DNA of 64,000 nt from NCBI RefSeq assembly GCF_947654165.1, contig NZ_CANTKB010000018.1, positions 1 to 64,000 on the forward strand, in the 5' to 3' direction. Position numbers and translations under genes: made by a program. Position 1 is the stretch's first letter. The number at the start of each line of letters is the position of its first letter. A model generated the notes under the pieces. The model ran no database searches. It was not told where the DNA came from and saw only the letters and a list, made by a program, of their open reading frames with translations. The stretch is from an uncultured Blautia sp. (lineage in GTDB: Bacteria; Bacillota; Clostridia; Lachnospirales; Lachnospiraceae). Shown here piece by piece: positions 48,885 to 58,635 of this stretch.

Positions 48885-51800
48885 TTATGCTTCTGTTTCC
48901 AGTGTTTTGTGATATTCCTGTAAGGATTTCAGGTTGGAAACCGTCTTACTCTGTACTGCCTGGATTCCCTTTACACTTGCCAGAGCAGCTGACATGGTGG
49001 TAATGTATGGGATTTTTTTGTTGATGGCAGTTTTTCTTAAGTAAGAGTCATCGTATTTACTCTGTTTTCCGGAAGGAGTGTTGACGATCAGATCAATCTT
49101 TCCGTTGATCATAGCATCATGGATGTTTGGACGTCCTTCCTGCATTTTTTTCAGGGTTTCACAAGGAACTCCGTTTTCGTTGAAGTACTGTGAACAGCCG
49201 GAAGTAGAAACAATCTTGAATCCTAATCCGTGAAGCTGTCTTGCAACTTCCAGAGCATCTGCACGGTCATTTTTGTTAACACTGACTAAGGCTGTTCCTT
49301 CCAGAGGAAGTTTGGAACCTGCGGCTTCCTGTGCTTTGTAATAAGCCATCCCGAAGGACTCGCTCAGTCCAAGAACTTCACCGGTAGAACGCATTTCCGG
49401 GCCCAGAAGAGGGTCTACTTCAGGGAACATATTGAATGGGAATACAGCCTCTTTAACACCATAATAAGGATGAGCTTTTTCTGTGAAGGATGTCACATCA
49501 GGACGTTCACCAGTCAGTTCATAAGTCATTAATTTTGTGGCGATGTTTGCCATGTTGATGTTGCAGACTTTTGATACCAGAGGTACAGTACGGGAAGCAC
49601 GGGGATTGGCTTCCAGAACATATACTTTGCCTTCACAGATTGCATACTGCATGTTCATCAGACCTACAACGCCCATTTCACATGCGATTGCTGTTGTATA
49701 TTTGCGGATCAGCTCTTTGTTTTCTTCTGAAATTTCTACAGAAGGAATCACACAGGCAGAGTCACCGGAGTGGATACCAGCCTGCTCAATATGCTGCATA
49801 ACTGTCGGAACAAATGCATGACTTCCGTCGGAAATAGCATCTGTTTCACATTCCAGAGCATTCTGAAGGAATTTGTCCATGAGAATCGGACGTTCCGGTG
49901 TTACATCAATGGCAGCAGCCATATAGTTCTTCAGCATATCATCATCATATACCACTTCCATACCGCGTCCGCCTAATACATAGGAAGGACGAACCATCAT
50001 CGGGTAACCGATGCGATGTGCAATCTCCAGAGCATCCTCAATGCTGACAGCCATGCCTGATTCCGGCATAGGAATCTCAAGCTTGTGCATCATAGCATTG
50101 AACAGGTCACGGTCTTCTGCCATATCGATAACAGCAGGAGAGGTTCCAAGGATGTGAGCACCACGTTTTTCCAGCTCTGCTGCAATGTTCAGAGGAGTCT
50201 GACCACCGAACTGTACGATGATACCAAGCGGTTTTTCTTTGTTGTAAATAGACATTACATCCTCTACAGTAAGAGGCTCGAAATACAGTTTATCAGAGGT
50301 ATCATAGTCTGTAGAAACAGTTTCCGGATTACAGTTTACCATGATGGTCTCAAAGCCTAATTCTCTTAAGGTGAAAGCTGCATGGACACAGCAATAGTCG
50401 AATTCAATACCCTGTCCGATACGGTTCGGACCGCCGCCCAGTACCATGACTTTTCTGCCGTTGGATACAGGTGCTTTGTCTTCACTGTTGTAAGTAGAGT
50501 AGTAGTAAGCAGTAGGTTCTTTTACACCACTTACCGGAACAGCATCCCAGCGTTCTTCCATACCAAGAGCTTCTCTGCGTTTGAATAATTCCCATTCGTC
50601 TGTTTCCAGAAGCTGTGCCAGATATTTGTCAGAGAATCCGTCTTTCTTTGCCTGGATAAGCAGTTCATCAGGAAGTTCCTGTCCTTTGTAGGAAAGGATT
50701 TTTTCTTCTTCATCTACCAGTTCTTTCATCTGCTCTAAGAACCACATTTTAATGTAAGTCATTTTGTGAAGTTCTTCCAGAGGAGCACCCTTGCGGATTG
50801 CTTCGTATAAGATGAACTGTCTTTCGCTGGTTGGCTCTGCAAGTTTCAGATATAACTGATCTAAAGTCATTTCATGAAGGTCTTTCATGAAACCAAGACC
50901 GTAGCATCCTCTTTCCAGAGAACGGATGGCTTTCTGAAGAGCTTCTTTATAGTTTTTACCGATGGACATAACTTCACCAACAGCTTTCATCTGTGTGCCA
51001 AGCTTGTCCTGAGAACCTTTGAATTTTTCAAATGCCCAGCGTGCAAATTTGATGACCACATAATCGCCGCTTGGTTTGTATTTATCCAGGGTTCCTTCTT
51101 TCCAGTAAGGAATTTCATCCAGAGTCAGACCTGCTGCAAGAAGAGCAGATACATAGGCAATCGGGAATCCGGTTGCTTTACTTGCAAGAGCAGAAGAACG
51201 AGATGTTCTTGGATTGATTTCAATGATTACAATACGATCAGATACCGGATCATGTGCAAACTGTACGTTGGTACCACCGATGACACCTATAGATTCTACA
51301 ATGGCATGTGCCTGTTTTTCCAGACGGTCCTGAAGCTCCTGTGAAATAGTGAGCATAGGTGCGGAGCAGAAAGAGTCACCTGTATGGATACCTACCGGGT
51401 CAATGTTTTCGATGAAACATACAGATACTTTGTTTCCTTTGGCATCACGGACAACTTCTACTTCTAATTCTTCCCATCCGAGAATTGATTCTTCTACAAG
51501 AACCTGATTAATCATAGAAGCAGCAATACCTCTTGCGGCAACTTTCTTTAATTCTTCTTCATTATACACAAGTCCGCCGCCGGTACCACCCATGGTGTAA
51601 GCAGGACGGATAACACAGGGATATCCCAGATCTTTGGCAATGGCAACAGCCTCTTCTACGGAGTAAGCAGGAGCACTGCGAGCCATTTCTACACCCAGCT
51701 CATCCATTGCTTTTTTGAATTCAATACGGTCTTCTCCACGGCTGATCGCATCCACCTGAACACCGATAACTTCTACATGATATTTGTCTAATACACCTGC

Positions 51801-52112
51801 GTGATACAATTCTTCACAGAGATTAAGACCTGACTGTCCTCCCAGATTCGGAAGAAGGGCATCGGGTCTTTCTTTTTCAATGATCTCAGTGAGACGGTCT
51901 ACGTTTAATGGTTCAATGTAAGTTACATCTGCTGTGGAAGGGTCGGTCATGATAGTAGCCGGATTTGAGTTTACCAATACGATTTCATAACCAAGGTTTC
52001 TCAAGGCTTTACATGCCTGTGTACCGGAGTAGTCAAATTCGCAAGCCTGACCTATGATGATGGGACCGGAACCGATAATAAGAATTTTGTTAATATCACT
52101 TCTCTTTGGCAT
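48885..52112 (-). CDS. carB: carbamoyl-phosphate synthase, large subunit
   Basis: The 1075-residue enzyme makes carbamoyl phosphate for pyrimidine and arginine synthesis. Two homologous ATP-grasp halves are visible: ILIIGSGPIIIGQACEFDYS and PAYTMGGTGGGLVYNEEELK in the first, VMVLGGGPNRIGQGIEFDYC and PSYVLGGRGMEVVYDDDMLK in the second. The C-terminal MGS-like allosteric domain (FKIVSTSGCSQYFNENGVPC) follows. Full length is normal. The small subunit gene carA is not adjacent, which is less common. It has a single strong promoter. Confidence 0.96.
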   Translation of the reverse strand: MPKRSDINKILIIGSGPIIIGQACEFDYSGTQACKALRNLGYEIVLVNSNPATIMTDPSTADVTYIEPLNVDRLTEIIEKERPDALLPNLGGQSGLNLCEELYHAGVLDKYHVEVIGVQVDAISRGEDRIEFKKAMDELGVEMARSAPAYSVEEAVAIAKDLGYPCVIRPAYTMGGTGGGLVYNEEELKKVAARGIAASMINQVLVEESILGWEELEVEVVRDAKGNKVSVCFIENIDPVGIHTGDSFCSAPMLTISQELQDRLEKQAHAIVESIGVIGGTNVQFAHDPVSDRIVIIEINPRTSRSSALASKATGFPIAYVSALLAAGLTLDEIPYWKEGTLDKYKPSGDYVVIKFARWAFEKFKGSQDKLGTQMKAVGEVMSIGKNYKEALQKAIRSLERGCYGLGFMKDLHEMTLDQLYLKLAEPTSERQFILYEAIRKGAPLEELHKMTYIKMWFLEQMKELVDEEEKILSYKGQELPDELLIQAKKDGFSDKYLAQLLETDEWELFKRREALGMEERWDAVPVSGVKEPTAYYYSTYNSEDKAPVSNGRKVMVLGGGPNRIGQGIEFDYCCVHAAFTLRELGFETIMVNCNPETVSTDYDTSDKLYFEPLTVEDVMSIYNKEKPLGIIVQFGGQTPLNIAAELEKRGAHILGTSPAVIDMAEDRDLFNAMMHKLEIPMPESGMAVSIEDALEIAHRIGYPMMVRPSYVLGGRGMEVVYDDDMLKNYMAAAIDVTPERPILMDKFLQNALECETDAISDGSHAFVPTVMQHIEQAGIHSGDSACVIPSVEISEENKELIRKYTTAIACEMGVVGLMNMQYAICEGKVYVLEANPRASRTVPLVSKVCNINMANIATKLMTYELTGERPDVTSFTEKAHPYYGVKEAVFPFNMFPEVDPLLGPEMRSTGEVLGLSESFGMAYYKAQEAAGSKLPLEGTALVSVNKNDRADALEVARQLHGLGFKIVSTSGCSQYFNENGVPCETLKKMQEGRPNIHDAMINGKIDLIVNTPSGKQSKYDDSYLRKTAINKKIPYITTMSAALASVKGIQAVQSKTVSNLKSLQEYHKTLETEA

Positions 52113-52160
52113 AAAGAACCTCCATATCTATTTTTCATAAATTTATACTTAGTCAGCACA

Positions 52161-52189
52161 AGTATAACACCTCAAACTTCCATACGCAA
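52161..52189 (-). promoter_or_regulatory. carB promoter
   Basis: On the minus strand TTGCGT (52189-52184) and TATACT (52166-52161) are 17 bp apart. The 48-nt leader shows no PyrR-type attenuator. Confidence 0.65.
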
Positions 52190-52334
52190 GAATAAATCGT
52201 AGATTCCTGAATATATCCGCAGGATTTTCTTTACCAGCCTGCAATTTCCTGTTATACTTAACTGCAAAGAATCAAATTTTTGTACAATTGTAAAGATAAA
52301 GTGGAGATATCAGAGAACAGGAGAGGATTGTTTT

Positions 52335-53039
52335 ATGATTGAAGTGAAAAATCTGACAAAATGTTATAGCGGTGTTTCAGAACCAGCAGTAAAAAATGTA
52401 TCTTTTTGTGCGAATCCCGGGGAGATTACGATTCTGTTGGGACCAAATGGAGCCGGAAAGTCAACAACCATTAAAAGTATTGTAAATCTTCTGAATTACA
52501 ATGGGAAGATTTTCATCTGTGGTTATCCCAATGATTCTATTGAAGCCAAAAAATGCTTTGGTTATGTTCCGGAAGTGCCTATGCTGTATGATCTTCTTAC
52601 GGTTGATGAGATCATAGAATTTATCGGAAAAGCCTACCGTCTTCCACAATATAAGGAAATCGGAGGACAGTATCTGGAATTATTCCAGCTTACGAAACAG
52701 AGAAGCAAGCTTGCAAAAGAATTGAGCAAAGGCATGCGTCAGAAACTGAGCATGATTCTGGCTTTACTGATCCAGCCCAAAGCGTTGCTGGTAGATGAAC
52801 CCATGGTTGGCCTCGACCCGGCAAGTATTGAGGAAGTGCTTCAGTTGTTTGTGACTTTAAAAGAACAGGGAACTTCTATTTTAATCAGCACACACATCAT
52901 TGATGTGGTCAATGATATCTGGGACTGTGCCTACATTATGAATAAAGGAGAAATTGTAAGGAGCATCCGCAGGGGAGAAGAGGGAAGTGAAACTCTGAAA
53001 CAGATTTTCTTTGAAACTACTACGGAGGAAGATGCATGA
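52335..53039 (+). CDS. ABC exporter ATP-binding protein
   Basis: The 234-residue ATPase shows Walker A GPNGAGKSTT, signature LSKGMRQKLSMILALL, Walker B ALLVDEPMVGLDPASIEE and H-loop STHIIDV. The signature reads LSKGM instead of LSGGQ, common in exporter ATPases. ATG 52335 follows GAGAGGA. It overlaps its permease gene by ATGA-type 4 bp. A possible promoter is TTTACC-N17-TATACT ending near 52258. Confidence 0.92.
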   Translation: MIEVKNLTKCYSGVSEPAVKNVSFCANPGEITILLGPNGAGKSTTIKSIVNLLNYNGKIFICGYPNDSIEAKKCFGYVPEVPMLYDLLTVDEIIEFIGKAYRLPQYKEIGGQYLELFQLTKQRSKLAKELSKGMRQKLSMILALLIQPKALLVDEPMVGLDPASIEEVLQLFVTLKEQGTSILISTHIIDVVNDIWDCAYIMNKGEIVRSIRRGEEGSETLKQIFFETTTEEDA

Positions 53040-54598
53040 AATCATTGATTTATTTGTCACTGACCAAATTAAAAGGAATGGTCAGAAACCAGTTCCGCAG
53101 TATTGGTTCCGGTATTCTCACTATTTTTATGGTTCTTTTATATGGCGGGCTTTTCGTTATGGTATTTACCAGTTCTTCCGCATATGTGCCGGAAACCATG
53201 GGAATGCAGATTAATAATGCACTGCTTATGGGAACCGGCTGCCTGGCTCTTCTCTGCATCACGGTTGTGATGCAAAGAAGAAAGGCACTTGTGTACGATA
53301 CAGATGCATTTTATTTGTTCGCAGGTCCTTATTCCAGAAAACAGGTTAATGGGTTTATTCTGCTTCAGACCGTAACACAGTCAGTGATATATAGCTTACT
53401 TTGCTGTTATATCACTGCTATGATGTCCATAGGAAGTCATTTCACTGCGGTTTTCTTTCTTTTGACATTTCTGGTGTTTTATCTGGTAATGGCATTTTTT
53501 CTGATGCTGACGGATTATATTTATATGTGGACACTTGTGAAGAAACGCCATGAAATCTGGAATTACCTGACAGTATTTCTTGTGCTTGGGGCAGCGGCAG
53601 TTGTTTTCCTGTTGGCAGTGCAGAGAACAGGTTATGATTTGAAAACCGGCTATGTAGAATTTGCTCTTGGAAGGGATTTTTTCTATGTTCCGTTTTTTGG
53701 ATGGGCAAAGTGGGTGCTGAATGCTTTTTTGGAAGGTGATTTTTCCGGGATACTGACGGGACTGGTCTTGCTTCTTTTCAGTAATCTGGTACTTACCGTT
53801 TTGTTTTTGAACTTTAAGAAAGAGATTGCGGAGCAGGCGGTGGAGGATGCCAGGGAAGTCAGCGAATACATGAGAAAGGTAAAAGCAAATAAAGGAAATT
53901 CTTTTGCAGATACGAAAAAAATAAAACATATCAAAGGAGAATTCCCGGAGGGAGCAAAGGCGATTTTTTATAAAAATATGCTTCAGATGAGAAAAACAGG
54001 AAATTTCCTGAGAAAACAGGATTTGTTTATAATTATTCTGTATTTTGTTATCAGTTATCTGGTCATGCCCTCTAATCGTTTTTATATGTTTTGTTATATG
54101 ATGATGCTCTGGCTGTTTAACCTGATAAATGATGCAGATTTAATGGGAGATTTAAGGAATTATCAAATTTATCTGATTCCAGAGCATCCGCTGAAGAAAT
54201 TGGTGTATGCAGTGGTTCCTGCTTATATAAAAATCGGAATGATCGTCAGCACGGCAATTTTGTTTGCAGGAATTTTCATGAAAATGCCTGCTCTGGCTAT
54301 TGTCCGGTACATTTTGATGATGTTAGGCTATGCCATGATTTTTCTTGCAGGAACCGTGCTCTCTATGAGAATTCTGAAAAGCCGGACAAATGTTTTTATG
54401 GAAAATTTGCTGAGATTGCTGATCATACTGGCATGTGCAGTGCCTTCTGTGCTGCTCGGAGTGTTTAGCTTCTTTATTTTTAAAGATTTATATCGAGTCA
54501 TGATAGTGGTGTCTGTGATGACACTTGTCATGAACTTTGTGGTGTCCGGACTGATTATTGTGGGTTGTCAGGGCATGATGAATGGAAGAGAGATGTAG
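53036..54598 (+). CDS. ABC exporter permease (12-segment)
   Basis: The 520-residue protein has about 11-12 hydrophobic segments in two halves, joined by a charged cytoplasmic loop (REVSEYMRKVKANKGNSFAD to EFPEGAKAIFYKNMLQMRKT, about residues 265-325). It matches the large putative ABC exporter permeases of Clostridia that pair with a single ATPase. ATG 53036 overlaps the ATPase gene. The substrate is unknown. Confidence 0.8.
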   Translation: MKSLIYLSLTKLKGMVRNQFRSIGSGILTIFMVLLYGGLFVMVFTSSSAYVPETMGMQINNALLMGTGCLALLCITVVMQRRKALVYDTDAFYLFAGPYSRKQVNGFILLQTVTQSVIYSLLCCYITAMMSIGSHFTAVFFLLTFLVFYLVMAFFLMLTDYIYMWTLVKKRHEIWNYLTVFLVLGAAAVVFLLAVQRTGYDLKTGYVEFALGRDFFYVPFFGWAKWVLNAFLEGDFSGILTGLVLLLFSNLVLTVLFLNFKKEIAEQAVEDAREVSEYMRKVKANKGNSFADTKKIKHIKGEFPEGAKAIFYKNMLQMRKTGNFLRKQDLFIIILYFVISYLVMPSNRFYMFCYMMMLWLFNLINDADLMGDLRNYQIYLIPEHPLKKLVYAVVPAYIKIGMIVSTAILFAGIFMKMPALAIVRYILMMLGYAMIFLAGTVLSMRILKSRTNVFMENLLRLLIILACAVPSVLLGVFSFFIFKDLYRVMIVVSVMTLVMNFVVSGLIIVGCQGMMNGREM

Positions 54599-54610
54599 GG
54601 GAGGATGAAT

Positions 54611-55633
54611 ATGTTAGCAGCAAAAGAGGAGATTAGGATTGAACAGGCCATTGTCCATATTTTGGATTCTTCACTGGGGGTGCCGGTATTGTCCGATACG
54701 GTACTGGATTGTGGCTCGGATTTTTCTGATTTTTTAAAGGCACATATTTTTAAGGTGGATTCCAGCGATGAGGTCAGAAACTGTACTTTTTCAGAAGAAT
54801 CCCAGATTTTTCATTTGGCGGAGGAGTGGAATCCAGAGAAGTTTATTGAGATTACCCAGAAAATAGCAGGGGAATTATATACGCTGATGAATCAGAATAT
54901 TGATATCCCGGCAGCGGATTTGCTCGCTGTGGAATATACGGTGGAGAAGCACAGGTATCTGGCACTTTTGAAGATGAATTATAAGACTTCGTACACTCAT
55001 CTGACCAATTCGGATCCATGGGGAAATAATAATGATATAATTATGCAGAAAGCAATTCTGCCCGGAGAGACACAGAAACTGGCAGAGGCGGCACTGATTG
55101 ATCTCGAGGCACCTCAGTATGTGCGGCTGGTGGAGAAAAAATATGAGATCAATGGAGTAAAGACCAACTATTTTTCCAAAATGTTTCTAAAATGCAGCGG
55201 TTCTCTTTCTTCTAAGACGAAGCTGGCCATTGTAAATAAAGCAGTGGAGGATGTACAGAAAAAATATTTTAATGAGTCTGAGCAGTTTGAAGTCCGTATG
55301 GAGACCAAAAGTATTTTAAATGAAGAATTTACTCAACAGGGAGGATTCGAAGTACCGGTGGTCATAGATAAAATTTTCAGAGAACACCCGGAAATGAAAG
55401 AAGAGGTACAGGAGAAGCTGGAAAAATACAATCTCACAGAAGCTACCGTAGAGCCGCAGAATCCAAACACAACAAAAAAATTCACAAAGCAGCATCTTAT
55501 GACGGATACGGGAATCGAATTAAAGATCCCCATGGAAGAATATAATAACAAAGACCGGATTGAGTTCATTACCAATGCGGATGGCACCATATCGGTCCTG
55601 ATCAAGAATATCGGAAGTATCCAGAGCCGATAG
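54611..55633 (+). CDS. nucleoid-associated protein (YejK/NdpA type)
   Basis: The 340-residue protein matches the 37-kDa nucleoid-associated family: AIVHILDSSLGVPVLSDTVL near the N-terminus, NIDIPAADLLAVEYTVEKHR, LKMNYKTSYTHL, QKAILPGETQKLAEAALIDL and TNYFSKMFLKCSGSLSSKTK. YejK binds DNA in E. coli; in Firmicutes the role is unknown. ATG 54611 is used because GGGGAGG (54598-54604) is 6 bp upstream; ATG 54605 abuts the site. It directly follows the ABC genes. Confidence 0.85.
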   Translation: MLAAKEEIRIEQAIVHILDSSLGVPVLSDTVLDCGSDFSDFLKAHIFKVDSSDEVRNCTFSEESQIFHLAEEWNPEKFIEITQKIAGELYTLMNQNIDIPAADLLAVEYTVEKHRYLALLKMNYKTSYTHLTNSDPWGNNNDIIMQKAILPGETQKLAEAALIDLEAPQYVRLVEKKYEINGVKTNYFSKMFLKCSGSLSSKTKLAIVNKAVEDVQKKYFNESEQFEVRMETKSILNEEFTQQGGFEVPVVIDKIFREHPEMKEEVQEKLEKYNLTEATVEPQNPNTTKKFTKQHLMTDTGIELKIPMEEYNNKDRIEFITNADGTISVLIKNIGSIQSR

Positions 55634-55658
55634 AAGTGCATAAATATGCAAACCAGCC

Positions 55659-55746
55659 TTGTAGATAAGAAATAATCGTGGTATAATTCCTGTCATAGCG
55701 TCTGTTTTGACGTTTGCACATTAAAGGGTTGATGCGTCAAACGGAC
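55659..55746 (+). promoter_or_regulatory. promoter and leader hairpin of the NSS transporter
   Basis: TTGTAG (55659-55664) and TATAAT (55682-55687) have a 17-bp spacer. In the leader GTCTGTTTTGACG and CGTCAAACGGAC form an imperfect stem around about 22 nt; no known riboswitch is recognised. Confidence 0.6.
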
Positions 55747-55777
55747 GAAGAGAAGAAAAAAAGAAGAGGTAATAACA

Positions 55778-57145
55778 ATGGAAAGAGAAAAATTTTCTTC
55801 ACGCCTTGGTTTCATTCTGATCTCAGCAGGATGTGCCATTGGTCTGGGAAACGTATGGCGTTTTCCTTACATAACAGGAAAATACGGCGGGGCAGCGTTT
55901 GTTCTCATTTATCTGTTTTTCCTGATCGTTATGGGGTTGCCCATCATGGTAATGGAATTTGCAGTTGGCCGTGCCAGCCAGAAGAGTATTGCCACGTCCT
56001 TTAATGTATTGGAAAAGAAGGGGACAAAATGGCATATTTACCGCTATTTCGGTATGGCGGGGAATTATCTGCTGATGATGTTTTATACCACCATCGGAGG
56101 TTGGATGCTGGCATACTTTGTGAAAATGGCAAAAGGTGATTTTAAAGGGCTGGATGCGGAAGGTGTAGGCCAGGCATTTAACAGCCTTACCACAGATATG
56201 GGAACCATGATTGTATGGATGTTGATCGTTGTGATCATCGGATTTACTGTTTGCTCTCTGGGCTTGCAGAGTGGTGTGGAAAGGATCACAAAAGCCATGA
56301 TGGTGGTTCTGCTTTTCCTGATGATTGTCCTTGCAGTGAATTCCTGTCTGCTTCCGGGTGCGTCAGAGGGATTAAAGTTCTATCTCATGCCGGATTTCAA
56401 GAAATTAACAGAGTATGGTTTATCTGAAGTGATTTTTGCTGCCATGGGTCAGGCGTTCTTTACTTTAAGCCTTGGCATCGGAGCCTTGGCGATCTTTGGA
56501 AGTTATATCGGAAAAGAAAGAAAACTTACGGGAGAAGCCATTAACATTCTGGTTCTGGATACTTTTGTTGCATTGACAGCAGGATTGATTATCTTCCCTG
56601 CGTGCTCTGCTTTCGGGGTAAATCCGGGAGAAGGACCGGGTCTGGTATTTGTGACACTGCCTAATGTATTTAATAACATGAAAGGCGGAAGATTCTGGGG
56701 AAGCCTGTTTTTCCTGTTTATGAGTTTCGCAGCACTTTCTACCATTATTGCAGTGTTCCAGAATATCATTTCCTTTGCACAGGATCTGTGGAACTGGAGT
56801 CTGAAGAAAGCTACATTGATCAATGGATTTGCCATTGCCATTTTATCCTTGCCGTGTATCTTCGGTATGACGATCTGGAGTGATTTTTCAATCTTAGGAA
56901 AGAGTATTCTTGATTTCGAAGATTTCCTGGTAAGCAACAATATGCTTCCGCTGGGGTCTCTGGTTTATCTGTTGTTCTGTGTGAACCGGTATGGATGGGG
57001 ATGGAAAAATTTCCTCAAAGAAGCCAATACCGGAGAAGGTGTTTCTTTCCCGAAACAGATTAAAGTGTATCTGACTTTTGTGCTTCCGATTATTGTCCTG
57101 TATATTTTCGTCCAGGGATACTGGGGACTGATTCAGTCATTATAA
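55778..57145 (+). CDS. sodium-dependent transporter (NSS family)
   Basis: The 455-residue membrane protein has 11-12 hydrophobic segments. FILISAGCAIGLGNVWRFPY is the Na+/substrate-binding first helix of neurotransmitter:sodium symporters, and FMSFAALSTIIAVFQNIISF is the eighth. Bacterial members (LeuT, MhsT, Tyt1) take up amino acids, often leucine, tryptophan or tyrosine. ATG 55778 follows GAGGTAA. It is monocistronic. Confidence 0.92.
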   Translation: MEREKFSSRLGFILISAGCAIGLGNVWRFPYITGKYGGAAFVLIYLFFLIVMGLPIMVMEFAVGRASQKSIATSFNVLEKKGTKWHIYRYFGMAGNYLLMMFYTTIGGWMLAYFVKMAKGDFKGLDAEGVGQAFNSLTTDMGTMIVWMLIVVIIGFTVCSLGLQSGVERITKAMMVVLLFLMIVLAVNSCLLPGASEGLKFYLMPDFKKLTEYGLSEVIFAAMGQAFFTLSLGIGALAIFGSYIGKERKLTGEAINILVLDTFVALTAGLIIFPACSAFGVNPGEGPGLVFVTLPNVFNNMKGGRFWGSLFFLFMSFAALSTIIAVFQNIISFAQDLWNWSLKKATLINGFAIAILSLPCIFGMTIWSDFSILGKSILDFEDFLVSNNMLPLGSLVYLLFCVNRYGWGWKNFLKEANTGEGVSFPKQIKVYLTFVLPIIVLYIFVQGYWGLIQSL

Positions 57146-57152
57146 GTGAAAG

Positions 57153-57193
57153 AAAGAGAAATGTGCCAACTGTATGCATGTTTCTCTTTTTTT
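57153..57193 (+). terminator. terminator after the NSS gene
   Basis: AAAGAGAAA (about 57154-57162) pairs with TTTCTCTTT (about 57181-57189), followed by TTTT. Confidence 0.65.
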
Positions 57194-57205
57194 CGGAAAT
57201 ATTTC

Positions 57206-57234
57206 TTGAAATCATGTCCTATTATGGTTATACT
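57206..57234 (+). promoter_or_regulatory. promoter of the pyrH-frr cluster
   Basis: TTGAAA (57206-57211) and TATACT (57229-57234) are 17 bp apart, 43 bp before pyrH. Confidence 0.7.
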
Positions 57235-57276
57235 TAATACAACTAAACAAACAAAAATAAAGGAGCTTTAGACTTT

Positions 57277-57972
57277 ATGAAGAGAATATTACTGAAATTA
57301 AGCGGAGAAGCTTTGGCAGGACCGAAGAAAACCGGGTTTGACGAAGCAACAGTCATGGAAGTGGCACAGCAGGTAAAAGTTCTTGTAGAGGAAGGAATTC
57401 AGGTAGGTATTGTTATCGGAGGAGGAAACTTCTGGAGAGGACGTACCAGTGAAAATATTGACCGTACAAAAGCAGATCAGATCGGTATGCTGGCAACGGT
57501 AATGAACTGTATTTATGTATCAGAAATTTTCCGTGCGGCAGGAATGAATACCAGCGTATTGACGCCTTTTGCGTGCGGCTCTTTTACAAAACTGTTTTCC
57601 AAAGATCTTGCGGTAAATGAACTGGAGAAGGGTACGGTTGTATTTATGGCAGGCGGTACCGGACATCCTTATTTTTCAACAGATACTGCGACGGTGTTAA
57701 GAGCGATTGAAATCGAAGCAGAGATGATATTCCTGGCAAAGGCCGTGGATGGTGTGTATGACAGTGATCCAAAGGTAAACCCGGAAGCAAAGAAATACGA
57801 TCAGGTAACGATTCAGGAAGTGATCGACCAGAAACTTGCAGTGGTTGATATGACAGCCTCCATTCTCTGTATGGAGAATAAAATGCCGATGCTGGTATTT
57901 GGTCTGAATGAAGAAAACAGTATTGTGAATACTGCACACGGAATGTTTACAGGCACAAAAGTGCTGGTATAA
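57277..57972 (+). CDS. pyrH: UMP kinase
   Basis: The 231-residue amino-acid-kinase-fold enzyme phosphorylates UMP. LLKLSGEALAGPKKTGFDEA, VIGGGNFWRGRTSENIDRTK, GGTGHPYFSTDTATVLRAIE and AVDGVYDSDPKVNPEAKKYD are standard PyrH motifs. ATG 57277 follows AAAGGAG. It heads pyrH-frr-uppS-cdsA-dxr-rseP; the usual upstream rpsB-tsf are not here, replaced by the NSS transporter. Confidence 0.97.
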   Translation: MKRILLKLSGEALAGPKKTGFDEATVMEVAQQVKVLVEEGIQVGIVIGGGNFWRGRTSENIDRTKADQIGMLATVMNCIYVSEIFRAAGMNTSVLTPFACGSFTKLFSKDLAVNELEKGTVVFMAGGTGHPYFSTDTATVLRAIEIEAEMIFLAKAVDGVYDSDPKVNPEAKKYDQVTIQEVIDQKLAVVDMTASILCMENKMPMLVFGLNEENSIVNTAHGMFTGTKVLV

Positions 57973-58002
57973 AGACAAAATAGGAAAGAAGAGGACAGAA
58001 TC

Positions 58003-58557
58003 ATGGCAGATGAAAGAATTCAGGTATATGAAACTAAAATGACAAAAACATTAGACGGACTGAGAAAAGAGTATTTAACCATCCGTGCAGGACGTGCGAA
58101 TCCACATATTCTGGATAAACTTACCGTAGACTATTATGGAACACCGACACCGCTTCAGCAGGTGGCGAACATTACTGTTCCGGAGGCACGTATGATCCAG
58201 ATCCAGCCTTGGGAAGCATCTCTGATCAAAGATATCAGCAAAGCAATCATGGCTTCTGATCTGGGATTAAATCCAAACTCAGACGGTAAAGTGATTCGTC
58301 TGGTACTTCCGGAATTGACAGAGGAACGCAGAAAAGAACTGGTAAAAGATGTGAAGAAAAAAGGTGAAGCTGCAAAGGTAGCAGTGCGCAACATCCGCAG
58401 AGATGCAAACGATGCATTCAAAAAACTGGCAAAACAGGATGTTTCTGAGGATGAGATCAAGGAACTGGAAGATAAAGTACAGAAGGTTACTGACAAATTC
58501 GTAAAAGAAATTGACAAGGCTGTGGATGAAAAATCCAAAGAAATTCTTACTGTATAA
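58003..58557 (+). CDS. frr: ribosome recycling factor
   Basis: The 184-residue factor releases ribosomes after termination together with EF-G. RAGRANPHILDKLTVDYYGT, PLQQVANITVPEARMIQIQP and LTEERRKELVKDVKKKGEAA are universal motifs. Length is normal. It lies 30 bp after pyrH. Confidence 0.97.
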   Translation: MADERIQVYETKMTKTLDGLRKEYLTIRAGRANPHILDKLTVDYYGTPTPLQQVANITVPEARMIQIQPWEASLIKDISKAIMASDLGLNPNSDGKVIRLVLPELTEERRKELVKDVKKKGEAAKVAVRNIRRDANDAFKKLAKQDVSEDEIKELEDKVQKVTDKFVKEIDKAVDEKSKEILTV

Positions 58558-58581
58558 TACACGTTGGAAAAGAGCAGGGAA

Positions 58582-58618
58582 AGGGGCACGTACAGAATCT
58601 GGTATTGTGCCTCTTTTG
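58582..58618 (+). terminator. possible partial terminator between frr and uppS
   Basis: AAAGGGGCAC (58582-58591) pairs with GTGCCTCTTT (58609-58618), with a G-T wobble and only a short T-run (CTCTTTTG). It may cause partial termination or mRNA processing within the operon. Confidence 0.5.
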
Positions 58619-58635
58619 TGCGTAGGAGGATGAGT

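Noticed and set aside
52113..52334. PyrR-type attenuator upstream of carB
   Set aside because: The minus-strand leader from promoter to ATG is under 50 nt and contains no terminator/antiterminator pair.
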